Assembly: GCA_001600455.1 (NCBI GenBank)
Contig: BCKC01000001.1
Location: 6,444,938 to 6,508,937 of the forward strand
Length of the DNA: 64,000 nt
Direction of reading: 5' to 3'
Source: Endocalyx cinctus
Taxonomy: Eukaryota; Ascomycota; Sordariomycetes; Amphisphaeriales; Apiosporaceae
The notes under the pieces were generated by a model. It saw only the letters and a program-made list of their open reading frames with translations, did not search any database and was not told the DNA's origin. The position numbers and the translations under genes are program-made. The stretch's first letter is position 1, and each line of letters starts with the position of its first letter. Positions 47,152 through 57,314 of the stretch are shown piece by piece.

Positions 47152-48897
47152 TTATCTGATGCGGTTCATTCTCGCGTTCGTCACTCTGAGTTGATCGTCA
47201 AGAGGATCGGTCTTTTTAACTCCAAGTTAGCACACTGCCTTTACTTCGATGAAATATACGAAGAGGTTGTTTGCTTATTTCACTTACCTTCTTGCCGATT
47301 CTGTCGATAAGCTTGTTACCGTGGTCGAGCTCGTCGCCCATAGCCTGGCCGATCCTCTTCAACTTGCTAACACCGATGGACATCTGCTCCAAGTCTCTCT
47401 CAATCTGCTCGTTTGCCTCGTCGAGTTCTCGGGCACCCTCTTCGTCGCTATCGTCTTCGAGAGTATATTTGGATCGGTCTCCGCGGTTGGCTCTGGTGAA
47501 GGAGGAGGGAGCCTCCTCTCGGTCGAATCCGGCAAAGGTTTGTTCCATGCGTGAGTTCTGGGAGAATTTGTCTCGCCTGGTGGCTTCTCTGATCTCGCGG
47601 TCTGATTGGTTTTGCGATAGGACTCGCGCCTCCTCTTCCGCCGTTCGTCGTTTTTCGGTCTGTATAAAAGGTAAGTAGGTGTCCATCACCTAGACGTGGT
47701 GTTAATTGGCATCAAAGAGGTGCTTTACTTACAAATGGGTTCTTGACGTGTACCGCGAACATGCTCCTGTTGAGAGATTTCAACTTCTTGGTCTGCTTAT
47801 GAGTTAGCAGTTATTCGATTTAGAAGAAACCTAGGCGCCTAGAGGCACTTCACAATAGAAAATGCTCCTAGGCTGCCCCTAATGGATAATATATCGTGAC
47901 AAAGTACTCACCTGAGCTTCAGCATGGCGGTGGGACTCCGTCGCGGAATCTAAGAGCTGGTCGGTGTGATGAAGTCTCTCTATTTAAAACAAATCATGTT
48001 AGCGAGAGAGCGAGATTAAAGTGGGATATGTAACACAGCAGTGATACGTAACAAGAATCGTTCGACATAGCGACCGGGGAAAAACTAACCATTCTGGGCA
48101 CCTAGACGTGCGTATGTAGCGAGACCCTATATGGTCTTATTAGCTTGAAGTTCTGGTTCATTTGTTGCCGCAGTAATCCTTACAGTATCCAAAGCCTGGT
48201 TCATGGCGCGCAAGGAGTTCTGGTTCGTAGCTAAACTTTGCTGCGTAACCGAGTGAATCTGGCCTTTAACGTTTCGGTATTCAATATCGTCCTTCTCTTG
48301 CTCCGTAAGTTCTCGCTCTTCACCGTATCCTCCGTAGGTTCCACCGCCGGCATCGGCGCCAGACTCGTACGCGCCGCTAGAAGCGTTGTTGTTCTGTCGT
48401 TGATCTTGGCGTTCTCTGGCACCGCTGAAAAGCGCGTCACGATTCGTGTCATCGTCGGCTCGACCCAGACCACCGTAGCCGCCAGAACGAGCGGGAGGTG
48501 CGTTGTTGCCGTAACCGGAGTTACTGTATTTGCCACCACCGTAGCCTGAGGAGGTACCGTACCTATCGTTACCGTAGCCGGAGGCAGGTTGTGGGTTGTC
48601 GTTGTAAGGAGGAGGGGCGGTCATGCCGGACGAGTTGCTGTTCTGGCGATTGGGACCTGGACCGGAGGGAAGACCACCGGGACGAGGGCCTGACGGAATA
48701 CCGGCTCGCGCCTGTTGATATTTTGTCATGTTGGAGTATTTCGTATTATCCTCGTTCATGTAAGGATCGTTGGCAGGTTGAGCTTGGGCGTAGGGATTAG
48801 CAGCGGGTGCTGGTGAACCCTTCTTGTTGCCGAATAAGGCGGCTCGGTTGCCGTCGTCATCGCCGTCTGACTTCTTCCCGAAACCGAATTTCTTCAT
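47152..48897 (-). CDS. SEC9: t-SNARE SEC9 (SNAP-25 family)
   Basis: Plasma-membrane t-SNARE light chain of 436 residues that pairs with an Sso-type syntaxin and a v-SNARE to drive exocytic vesicle fusion. Exons are 48897-48184, 48126-48090, 47979-47912, 47792-47733, 47659-47288 and 47211-47152. The N-terminal about 180 residues are Gly/Asn/Tyr/Pro-rich and disordered. First SNARE helix: from HSVTQQSLATNQNSLRAM to ARLGAQNERLHHTDQLL. A linker (LKSLNRSMFAVHVKNPF) leads to the second SNARE helix (LEQMSIGVSKLKRIGQAMGD, then KLIDRIGKK-TDPLDDQLRV). There is no transmembrane segment and no SNAP-25-like Cys cluster, as in yeast Sec9. An apparent in-frame TAG near 48128 belongs to an intron (donor GTAAGG, branch GCTAAT, acceptor ATATAG), not to readthrough. 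Confidence 0.94.
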
Positions 48898-51175
48898 GTT
48901 GATGTTTAGGTATGTTAGAAATTGAAAAAGGACAAAGAAATGTTATCACGAGTGGTGTTTGTTGTTTGATCAATAAAATAAAATAAAAAAAAGAATGAGA
49001 AAGGGGAAATTGATGAATCGGTTTATAGGGACAAACAGTTTAGTTAGGTTTATTAAGTATAGTGGGATGTGGGGCTGAAAGGGCGGTTGTTTTAGTACTA
49101 AGTTAGAGGTTGCGTTTCGAAAGAGAGGGGAGTTGATGCAGATCTTTCTTTCATATATCATATATCAAGCAAGATAATCAAGCTATAAAAGGTCATTGGG
49201 CATTTATTCATTGAACCGTTTTTTATAAGACCAAAGATTCGTCAATTTAGGCCGCAGCAAGTGGCTGTACTAAGGACAGTTCAGCTATTCCAGGTAATTC
49301 AAATTATTTACAGTTTACTTCGTACAGCGCCATCTTATTCTTAAGTACATAAACCATAATAGAAGCATATACGAGGAGTAGAATGATAAAGAGTATATAG
49401 TTAGATCTAAACAATCTCTTAAACAAGATAAGAACACGGTCGGTTTTTTCTTACTAGGTATTACGATCATCTTACCCACCATCATTGCCATCGGAAGCCA
49501 TTAATATTTTAATAAACCCATAATAAGTGATGCCTAACTGGTATGGAAGCCCCCTGGAAGTTTTAGAGGTCTCGGCGAAATATGAAAGGATATATGTATC
49601 AACGCCACATCTGTTAGAAGAGCATTCTTATTCACGTGATTCTCACTTCTCCCGGTCGGCATGATCAAAAAAAGAAAAGAAACAGTTCAATTTCGGAAAG
49701 TTATTTCATATTTACTTATATATTTTATCATGAAGATATAGTACGATATTATTTGAATGAAACGTTTAATATTTCTAGGTAAGCGCTTTGTATTGAGACA
49801 ACATACCAGGATAAAAGAGAGCGGCTGTGGCGTTCCTGTGGCACAGAAAAATAGGGGTATATATGTCCTAGGTGAGGAAGGCCAGCAATATCTCGATTAA
49901 CCAGTCTGATCATAACTTTACAGTCATTCTAGATATTATGTATATTTCACTCCTGACTTTACCGGTGAACAGACGTTGCAATTCCTGGATATGATTACTA
50001 TTGTCGCTAACTAGAAATATTGGCGAGCTAAATGGCATGTGCACCAATGATCAAATCAAAATAAATTTCTTGCATCAATTGGCGTGATTATTTTCAATGC
50101 AACCTAATGTGTCAAGCTCTGATTTCAAGAGGATCAGTATTGAGTACATCATTATTACCATACCATCAGGCCCTGATCAGCTTTCCCACAGTCTCCTTAC
50201 GGTTATGAAGGCGTTGGTCGTCACCGTCGCATACTGTGGCTACTTTAGCCCTCGAAGATATAATATTTCGGGAACAGACGGCAGTACGTCTCAGTGCATG
50301 CGGGAAAGATCTCCGGCTCCACAATCGACGCAACACTCCTCCCTGTATTAAAGTTTACGAACGTCAGGCCCCCGAACAACACCTTTCTACTTCATTGGGT
50401 GAACGGATAGGCAGGAACGTAGCAGTAACATGGGGTCATTATCTATATAGTAACCACACAAGGAGCGTCGCGTTTCTTATCGATTGTTACGGACCAACCC
50501 TTTAACCACTGGTATACCTGACTCCAGGTCACGTAAGTATCGATGGGTGCTTTGGCAGCTCGAAATCATGGCTGTTGGGTGCAGTCTGTAAATGTATAGG
50601 CATGTAGTTGTCCACTGTTTGGGGACTTTCGTGTTGAATCATTTGACCAGTTTGTACATGGACATATTAATAGATTCTCTAGGGCCGCAGAGGCAATTAA
50701 TATCATCACCATGATGCATGGCAGAGCGTAGTATTGGGGGCTCCCTACTTCTGCACCTGACAGCTTTCCTACTCGACACCGAGGAGCGAAGAAGTGAGGA
50801 GCGACTAAGTGCTCTCGTCTCATAGCCAGATTGATCCTCTGGGTTCTCATAACAGAGATTAGCAGCACAGAATTGACGTAATTACGTCTGAAATTTTCTA
50901 TTTTAACGAGTCTCATATGTATAGTTGCCGTGTTCTAAATCAAGGCTGGTCGTACTCGGTAACATTTTATAAATAGGTTTAAACTATTATTAACAAACGA
51001 TGACCTGATTTATTAGTACGGACCACTCCGGTTGCAACAGAAAGATTCCCCGGATATATACGAACAGAACAAAACTCATAATTTTACTTCCCATCATAAT
51101 TACTTTTTCCCCAAATTTGAGCGATATTGACTATCTTACACTAATTACTCTCTTCCTTTTGGCGCAGCAGTTCTA
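48898..51175. other. Divergent intergenic region, 2.3 kb
   Basis: Upstream of SEC9 (minus) and of the rhodopsin-type gene (plus). Open frames at 50097-50505 and 50566-50916 lack domains or splice partners. Nothing else recognised. Confidence 0.5.
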
Positions 51176-52508
51176 ATGACTACTCACGAGACCTCAGGTT
51201 ATTCTCAAGTGCTGAGAGACGATAGTAAGGCCATCTATATTATAATATGTGTTACTATATCGGCTTTTGGCGCTACAGCAGTTGTTATATTACGGGTTAT
51301 TTGTCGCCGACTACTGCATGGTCGCTTCAAATTAGATATGAGTGATTGGCTCATCTTAATTGCTTGGGTGAGTAGATCTTGTACTTTTTCAAACATCAGA
51401 AACGTCCATTTGTCAAATCGCATTTATGAAACACTATTTAAATGTTGGACTAGATATCATGCCTCGTGTTTTCGGTATCATTCGGATTTTCTGTTAAATA
51501 CGAACCAGGGCGACGTGGTTCAGACTTTACAGATAGTCAACTAACTTATGTAAGTAATATGGACTAAGTATATATGCCTTCTTTTACTATGAAACGTTTT
51601 TCGTTGATATAAGAAGTAGTTGGTCATGGTCATTCAAGCTAGCTACCTTGTGTCTATAAGCTTCACCAAGCTTAGCATTATCAGTTTGTATGACAGCATT
51701 TTCCCTGTACAACGATTCCGCTACTGTCTTTGGGTCGTTGGTATCTTTGTGGTCGCTTGGGGGTTGCAAGGCGTCTTTGTTGTTATTTTCCAGTGCACAC
51801 CGATTGACTATCGGGATTCTCAAGAACCTATGGGAGCCCGAGGACACTGTATCAATTACGCCCTCGCGTCAGTGATTACTTTCGTTCTGAACGTCGTCAC
51901 TGATCTTGTTATCTTGCTTCTTCCGGTACCACTTGTATGGAAATTACAAACCTCCCAGAAACAGAAATGGATAGTGATCTCGATTTTCTCCATTGGTTTC
52001 AGGTTAGTACCCGGTTTCTCAATATATTACTTAATATGACTTTCTAACATGCTATCTGTGCTCAGTGCTTGTGCTGTTAGCATTATTCGCCTACCATACG
52101 CCCTCTTGTTTGGTACTCCTAGCGGAAGCTGTAAGTATTCTGTATCTTAATTAGTACTAAAAATAATTATGTTCAGTCAGGGTCTAATATAGTGCTTTTA
52201 TAGGGATATCCGTGGAGCTATCGTTTCTCACCGAGACGGAACTGGCTGTAGGAATCCTTGCCGTTTCGATTCCCATAATGAAGCCGCTATATTCCTACTT
52301 TGTTCCTCAAAACAATAAGAAAGCTAGAGACTATCCTAGGTTCCCTCCTAGAACCAGACAAGAGTATTTTATGCACCCTAGCACTAGCGGTGATAGTTCC
52401 TCTGGGTCTGATACTGACCTTTGGTCTCAAGAGCTGGAAAGTTTCCATAGTCGCCTTACATATCCGTCACGGTTGATTCTGACCGAGAGCGGTGTTGGGG
52501 GCCTATGA
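51176..52508 (+). CDS. Rhodopsin-domain (PTH11/SAT4-like) integral membrane protein
   Basis: Seven-helix membrane protein of 346 residues, in the large fungal family that includes Pth11-type receptors. Exons are 51176-51367, 51454-51549, 51620-52002, 52066-52130 and 52204-52508, all joining in frame. Helices visible: AIYIIICVTISAFGATAVVI; WLILIAW-ISCLVFSVSFGF; YLVSISFTKLSIISLYDSIF; FRYCLWVVGIFVVAWGLQGV; VITFVLNVVTDLVILLLPVP; IVISIFSIGF-SACAVSIIR; and the last around ELAVGILAVSIPIMKPLYSY. Family landmarks are present: the intracellular DWL before helix 2, QCTPID before helix 5, and the polar C-terminal tail. No N-terminal CFEM domain. It sits 450 bp before the O-methyltransferase but lacks the shared promoter element, so it is probably outside the cluster. 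Confidence 0.88.
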
Positions 52509-52958
52509 CTTGGTTACAATGATTATATGAAGTTGTAATTGAAGTATATATCGAGGAGAAAGCTAAGGACTCCGCTAAAATACGAAAATAGATAGTCTAG
52601 TGTAACCTTTAAGTGGTTGGACAGTTTGTAAGAGCATGGCTCCCAGACATAAGACTTCCAACGCTTTCTATTTTTCTTTTCTTTCATTTTAACGTGAACT
52701 GTGTACATTGGACAGAGTGATCCGAGTTTTCCCCACGATTAGGTACTACCGAATGCGCCGCGGATAAATATATAATGTACCCACGGTTAATGGTTCAGGG
52801 GTACCTATGTAGGGTTGGGGTAAGCTGAAGCCCATGCAATGTAGGAGGAGACGTCCAGTTACCCCACAACATGTATACTTATGTACTTATCTTATGCTGG
52901 ATAGTATACGCTGAGATGATGATGGTTAGAAATTTCTAGTTTAGAAACACATACCACT
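52509..52958. other. Promoter region of the O-methyltransferase gene
   Basis: Between two plus-strand genes. Contains the TTACCCCACAA element (52859-52869) and a related TCCCCAC near 52730. Otherwise unremarkable. Confidence 0.5.
52861..52868 (+). promoter_or_regulatory. ACCCCACA element, O-methyltransferase promoter
   Basis: Part of the 11-mer TTACCCCACAA, which is repeated identically at 55957-55967. Lies about 90 bp before the start codon. Confidence 0.6.
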
Positions 52959-54441
52959 ATGTCTTACCTATCTGCCCTAAGAACCTCCATCAACGAGAAG
53001 CTTTTGCAACTGGAAACAGAGCTTTCAGCCACCAGCCATGATGAGTTACCCCATCTTCTCGAAGCCAAGTCCTACCCGCCTTTAGATGACGCCGACGAGC
53101 TGCCTTCTTCAGAACTGTTCACCCTTATAGATCGACTGCGTCTCGATTTGAAAGCGGTCGATACCCTCATCACGCCCACCCGGTTCAAGCTTGTTGAGCT
53201 AGGCACCCAGCAGTACACCGTGGCCGCTATCGGCACCGCGGTGCATCTCAACATCGCCGACGCTATAGAATCTTTCGGAGGCCAAGCCACGCTCGGCGAG
53301 CTCGCGGCAAAAGCGGCCGTCAACGAGCACAAGCTAGGTCGCATACTACGAACGCTGACGGCCGAGTTCATCTTCCAGGAATGCGCGCCGAACGTCTTCA
53401 AGAACACGCGACACAGCGCCGGGCTGATCGGCGGATCTTCCGGAGCCCGGTCCTTTATGTCCTTCATCACCGGCCTGGGGATGAAGTGCGCGGGCGGCAT
53501 CTGCGACGATCTGGTCCACCCGAGAACCAAAGATTCGTTCGCGGAGGAGACGGCCCCGTTCTGCACCTCGGTTTCGAAGGGAGGGCTCACGTTCGCCCAG
53601 TACATGGGCGACCCCGAAAACGCCGAGATGGTGGAGCTGGGCAGCGAGGGCATCGTCGGCTGGCTGAACAAGCTGACTCGAGCTAGCCTCCTGAGCGACT
53701 ACCCCTGGGATCGACTCGGCAAGTCGACTGTGGTGGACCTCGGGGCCGGGATGGGCGACAGCGGGATGGACGTCATGCGCAAGTATCCCGGACAATTTCG
53801 GTGGATTTATCAAGACCTCGAGCCTGTTATTGATATGCTAAAAAGGGTGCGTATATATACGTCTCCATTGATTTGAGGTGGCAAATAACTACCCAAAGTT
53901 CACGTAACAGAACTATCCCGAGAATCTCAGCTCGCAAGTTGAGGATGGGTCCATCACGTTTGTGGTACAAGATTATTTCCAGCCAAACGCTAGCGACGGT
54001 GATGTCTGGTACATGCGGGGTGTATTGTGAGTTTCAAGAAATCCCTCTGCATACTTCGACATGTTTTCTTACATACTTCCTTAAAGGCACGAATACGACG
54101 ATGCGCAAGCGCACATCCTTCTTGGGCACCTCGCAGCAGCCATACGTCGTCATCGCGAGCCTTCCTCGTGCAGAATCGTGATCAACGAAGTATTGAACTC
54201 CAGCCCCGCCATTATTCCCGCGACAGCGTTCTCCGTCCCGTCGGCTCATGTTCCCGAGACGCAATCGGCGTTGGCTAGTACAGCAAACACGATGACGTGG
54301 AGTACCTTCTCGTTGTTCGGTGGGAAGGAGAGGTCTTATGATGAGTACGACGCTTTGTTACGTAGAGCAGGGTTCAAGATTGAGAGGTTATGGAAATTTA
54401 GGACGTTTACAGTTATGATGGAGGCGGTTTTGGCAGATTAG
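52959..54441 (+). CDS. SAM-dependent O-methyltransferase
   Basis: Caffeate-type plant/fungal O-methyltransferase family, 452 residues, predicted cytosolic; methylates a hydroxyl of a small, probably aromatic, molecule. Exons are 52959-53846, 53911-54026 and 54087-54441; joins give DMLKR-NYPENL and MRGVL-HEYDDAQ. An N-terminal helical region and a winged-helix dimerisation domain (VAAIGTAVHLNIADAIESFG; LAAKAAVNEHKLGRILRTL) precede the SAM motif VVDLGAGMGDSG (near residue 258-270). DYFQP and WYMRGVLHEYDD (motif region with the presumed catalytic His) follow, then INEVL. The end shows the family's F-G-GKERS-DEYDALLRRAGF block. It is the left-most gene of the alternating six-gene block and is convergent with the FAD monooxygenase (78 bp apart). 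Confidence 0.92.
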
Positions 54442-54518
54442 ACCTGGAAATGACATTTGATCATTCGTAATTGATAATGCATGAATGTAGTTTTCTCTTT
54501 TATTTACGGCTATATAAG

Positions 54519-55799
54519 CTATGGACCGGAAGGTAGCAACTGCTGCGCTTTAAATTTTTGACTCGCAGCATCCCAGTTCTCTTCGACGGCAGCCTCAGAG
54601 TCATGTGTCCATAACCAATAACTATCCAAAACCCCCTTGCTCGTATCAAGCTCCACCTTCATTTCTTTCGTCTCCTTATCGTGCAAGTTATGCCATTTAT
54701 CTCTCTGGCTGATACCTATCTGCTGGGCCTTCTTGACGTGCTCGTAGCGAATCTCGAAGAATGTCCGTAATGCCAAAGGAACTTCTCCTTTACCGGCTTT
54801 GGCCAGACATAGCGCTATCGTGGCGCCATCCTCGACCGCCTGGCTCGCCCCCTGAGTCGACGTGGGCAAAAAGGGGTGAGCCGCGTCGCCCATGATGGCG
54901 ATCAAGCCTGAGTCCGATACCCATTTTTCTAGACATGGACGATAGACGAGCTTCCAGTCGATGACGTTGTCGATCTTCTCCCAAACTCTCCTCAACACTG
55001 GGTCCCAGTCGTGCAGAGCGGCTAGAATGTCCGGGCGGTGAGCGGGGAAATTCCATCCTTCGCTGATATCAGCTTCGTCCTTATGCGTGAGCACGGCGTT
55101 GATTTCCGTCGTGTCGCGTAAAACAGTGACAAAACCGTGCAGGTCAGGCCCAATCCAGACATGAGTTGTATCGTGTTCGAGTAAGGGGGAGACCAAGGGG
55201 TCGTCTCTGAACTCATCTGCATCCGAATAAGCGCGCCAAACGGCATAGCCGCTGTGGACTGGTGCGTCCTCAAAGCCCAAGACCTGAGTACGGCCCGCTG
55301 ACTTGACTCCATCAGCAGCAATGACCACGTCGGCTTCGATTTCCTCGCCAGAGGGCAGGAATATGCTCGGCTTGTTTACGTCGTAACGCTCGATTTTCTG
55401 GCCCATGCGGACGTCCACGCCGTTCTTGACGCAGTGGTCGATGAAGATCTTATGATAGTGTCCCCGGTGGCCGATCAGGGTTCTGTAACCGAAACGTTCT
55501 TCGGCGAGACCGAGATGATAGTCGCGAGCCAATATATCACCGTTCCAGTTCCGTAGTACAGTTTCCTCGGCGCGGGACGAAATCGCCCACATGTCATCGT
55601 ACAAGCCCCAGCGCTTGAAAAGCCTGGATGAGTTGGGACCGAAGCCGACGGAATCTCCGAGTGGGAAAAACTCGGGCACCGCATCCAGGAGAGTTACTCG
55701 AAACCCTTGTCTTGCACAGGCAATGGCACAGGCAGCTCCACCGAGTCCGGCGCCGACTATCACGACGTAGAAGTCGCTATTTCTTTCTCCTGTTGCCAT
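54519..55799 (-). CDS. FAD-dependent aromatic-ring monooxygenase (salicylate hydroxylase-like)
   Basis: Single-exon group A flavoprotein monooxygenase of 426 residues; uses NAD(P)H and oxygen to hydroxylate an aromatic or polyene substrate. FAD-binding GAGLGG (16-21). The DG motif (D163-G164, AADGVKSAGR) binds FAD and NAD(P)H. The GD motif (G304-D305, IMGDAAHPFLPTSTQGASQA) contacts the FAD ribose. A short C-terminus without a membrane helix suits a soluble enzyme. It shares a 460-bp bidirectional promoter with the SDR gene, and two ACCCCACA elements lie there. Similarity to salicylate or 3-hydroxybenzoate hydroxylases is general; the substrate cannot be told from sequence. Confidence 0.92.
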   Translation of the reverse strand: MATGERNSDFYVVIVGAGLGGAACAIACARQGFRVTLLDAVPEFFPLGDSVGFGPNSSRLFKRWGLYDDMWAISSRAEETVLRNWNGDILARDYHLGLAEERFGYRTLIGHRGHYHKIFIDHCVKNGVDVRMGQKIERYDVNKPSIFLPSGEEIEADVVIAADGVKSAGRTQVLGFEDAPVHSGYAVWRAYSDADEFRDDPLVSPLLEHDTTHVWIGPDLHGFVTVLRDTTEINAVLTHKDEADISEGWNFPAHRPDILAALHDWDPVLRRVWEKIDNVIDWKLVYRPCLEKWVSDSGLIAIMGDAAHPFLPTSTQGASQAVEDGATIALCLAKAGKGEVPLALRTFFEIRYEHVKKAQQIGISQRDKWHNLHDKETKEMKVELDTSKGVLDSYWLWTHDSEAAVEENWDAASQKFKAQQLLPSGP

Positions 55800-55958
55800 A
55801 TTTTATTAATTGAATGAGTGAAGGTGTGTGAAAACGCGCATAATGTCGGTTACCTCTTCAATTGCCGATACTTCTACTCGATAATACTATCTAAGTACTT
55901 AAGTACCTGTGTACAAAGTATCATTTTAACCATGAGCCCTCTCCACCAATCATTTATT

Positions 55959-55966
55959 ACCCCACA
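55959..55966 (+). promoter_or_regulatory. ACCCCACA element 1, monooxygenase/SDR promoter
   Basis: Within TTACCCCACAA, identical over 11 bases to the copy before the O-methyltransferase; 160 bp from the monooxygenase start. Confidence 0.6.
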
Positions 55967-55991
55967 AAGACCTAAATTTGGAAATGGAGTA

Positions 55992-55999
55992 TGTGGGGT
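55992..55999 (-). promoter_or_regulatory. ACCCCACA element 2, monooxygenase/SDR promoter
   Basis: Plus strand reads TGTGGGGT. Inverted relative to the first copy, 25 bp away; about 260 bp before the SDR start. Confidence 0.55.
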
Positions 56000-56259
56000 A
56001 TACAGGCGGGCTGGCGGGTAGACGGGTAGATGCAGATGGAGAAGACCAATACTCCCGGTACTCCACATTTACCAGCGGGGAAAGAAAGGCACCCCCTACC
56101 CCCTTTCTTGTTTCGTATAGTAGTCAACAAATCCCGGTCTCTTCTGAAGTACCCCTTTGAGAAATACGATGTAGAAGATGAAAAAATAATCAAGAACAAG
56201 AGCAATAAGACCAGCTATACAGACACCTTTTATAAACCTAAAAGTAATTATTCTTCAAC

Positions 56260-57246
56260 ATGACGACCGAGGCATCACACAGAGTCAAGGACTGCTACTT
56301 CACCACTGACCCTCGCGTTAACAAAGACCTAGCCCAACGACTAACGGGGAAGAATGTTCTCATAGCCGGAGCCGGACGCGGCATAGGCCGCAGCATGGCC
56401 GAGTTCTTCGGGTACTGCTCGCCCAAGTCCATCAGCGTCTGCGCTCTAGAGCAAGAAGAAGTCGACGAAGTCGCCGAGCTCTGCAAGAGCATCGACAGCT
56501 CCGTCCAGACAAAAGCCAAGAGTCTCGACGTGCGCGACTCGTCCGCCGTCAAGGCTTTCGTCGACGACGTCCTGGAATCCTTCGGCGCCGTCGACGTCCT
56601 GATCATGAACGCCGGACGTCCGCCGCAGTGGCTGCCCCTTTCCGAAGGCGAGCCCGACCTGTGGTGGTACAGCGTCGAGATCGGGATCCGTGGCGCGTAC
56701 AACTTCGCTCGCTACGTCCTGCCCGCGATGCAGCAGAACGGCGGATCAGGCGGCACCGTCATATTTACCGCTAGCGCGGGCGCCCACGCGAATTCCGGAT
56801 ACAGCGCTTACACCATCGCGAAATTGGCCATGGTGCGCCTGGCGGAAATTATTCACGCCGAGAATTTTCAGAAATACAACGTCAAGGCGTTCGCGATTGG
56901 TCCCGGGGCGGTCCCCACGCGGATGTACACAGATTTTGTGGATAAGTCAGAAGGAAAGACGGTGTCCGGATCGTATATCGTCGATGGGGCCGATGGTGAG
57001 GATGCCTCGGTCGCTAACGCAATCGCGCATTTCCGTCATATGGCGTGGGACAAGCCCGAGATGGCCGCTGGTATGGTGGTCGCTTTGGCTGGGGGAGAGT
57101 TGGACTTCATGTCAGGACGGTACGTGGATACTGGTGTCAAGGTGGAACGATATGTGGAACTGAGGGCTTCGATCCTTTCAGATGATTTGTATAGAGTACG
57201 GATGAATGCTGGATTGGATGGATTAATACCTCGATTGGAATACTAG
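56260..57246 (+). CDS. Short-chain dehydrogenase/reductase
   Basis: Classical SDR of 328 residues in one exon; NAD(P)-dependent oxidation or reduction of a hydroxyl/keto group. Nucleotide-binding motif GAGRGIG (37-43), an atypical form of TGxxxGIG. Structural Asn motif NAG (117-119). Catalytic S172, Y184 and K188 (YTIAK) are at the usual 12-residue Ser-Tyr spacing. GPGAVPTRMY after strand beta-6 is also standard. It is longer than most classical SDRs because of about 30 extra N-terminal and a longer C-terminal stretch. Divergent from the FAD monooxygenase and convergent with the C2H2 regulator (68 bp). Confidence 0.93.
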   Translation: MTTEASHRVKDCYFTTDPRVNKDLAQRLTGKNVLIAGAGRGIGRSMAEFFGYCSPKSISVCALEQEEVDEVAELCKSIDSSVQTKAKSLDVRDSSAVKAFVDDVLESFGAVDVLIMNAGRPPQWLPLSEGEPDLWWYSVEIGIRGAYNFARYVLPAMQQNGGSGGTVIFTASAGAHANSGYSAYTIAKLAMVRLAEIIHAENFQKYNVKAFAIGPGAVPTRMYTDFVDKSEGKTVSGSYIVDGADGEDASVANAIAHFRHMAWDKPEMAAGMVVALAGGELDFMSGRYVDTGVKVERYVELRASILSDDLYRVRMNAGLDGLIPRLEY

Positions 57247-57314
57247 GACAATCTTGCATCAAGGGCTGTGCTACTTGTGGCCAGTCTCATCAACTTTCTA
57301 GCTCTGAATAAATA

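Larger units (their letters stand above)
55800..56259. other. Bidirectional promoter, FAD monooxygenase and SDR
   Basis: A 460-bp shared upstream region carrying two opposed ACCCCACA elements, 55959-55966 and 55992-55999. Confidence 0.6.

Noticed and set aside
48127..48200. In-frame TAG in SEC9 that looks like a second readthrough case
   Set aside because: A clean intron (donor GTAAGG, branch GCTAAT, acceptor ATATAG) removes it in phase and restores the first SNARE helix (ALDT-GLATYARLGAQNERL).
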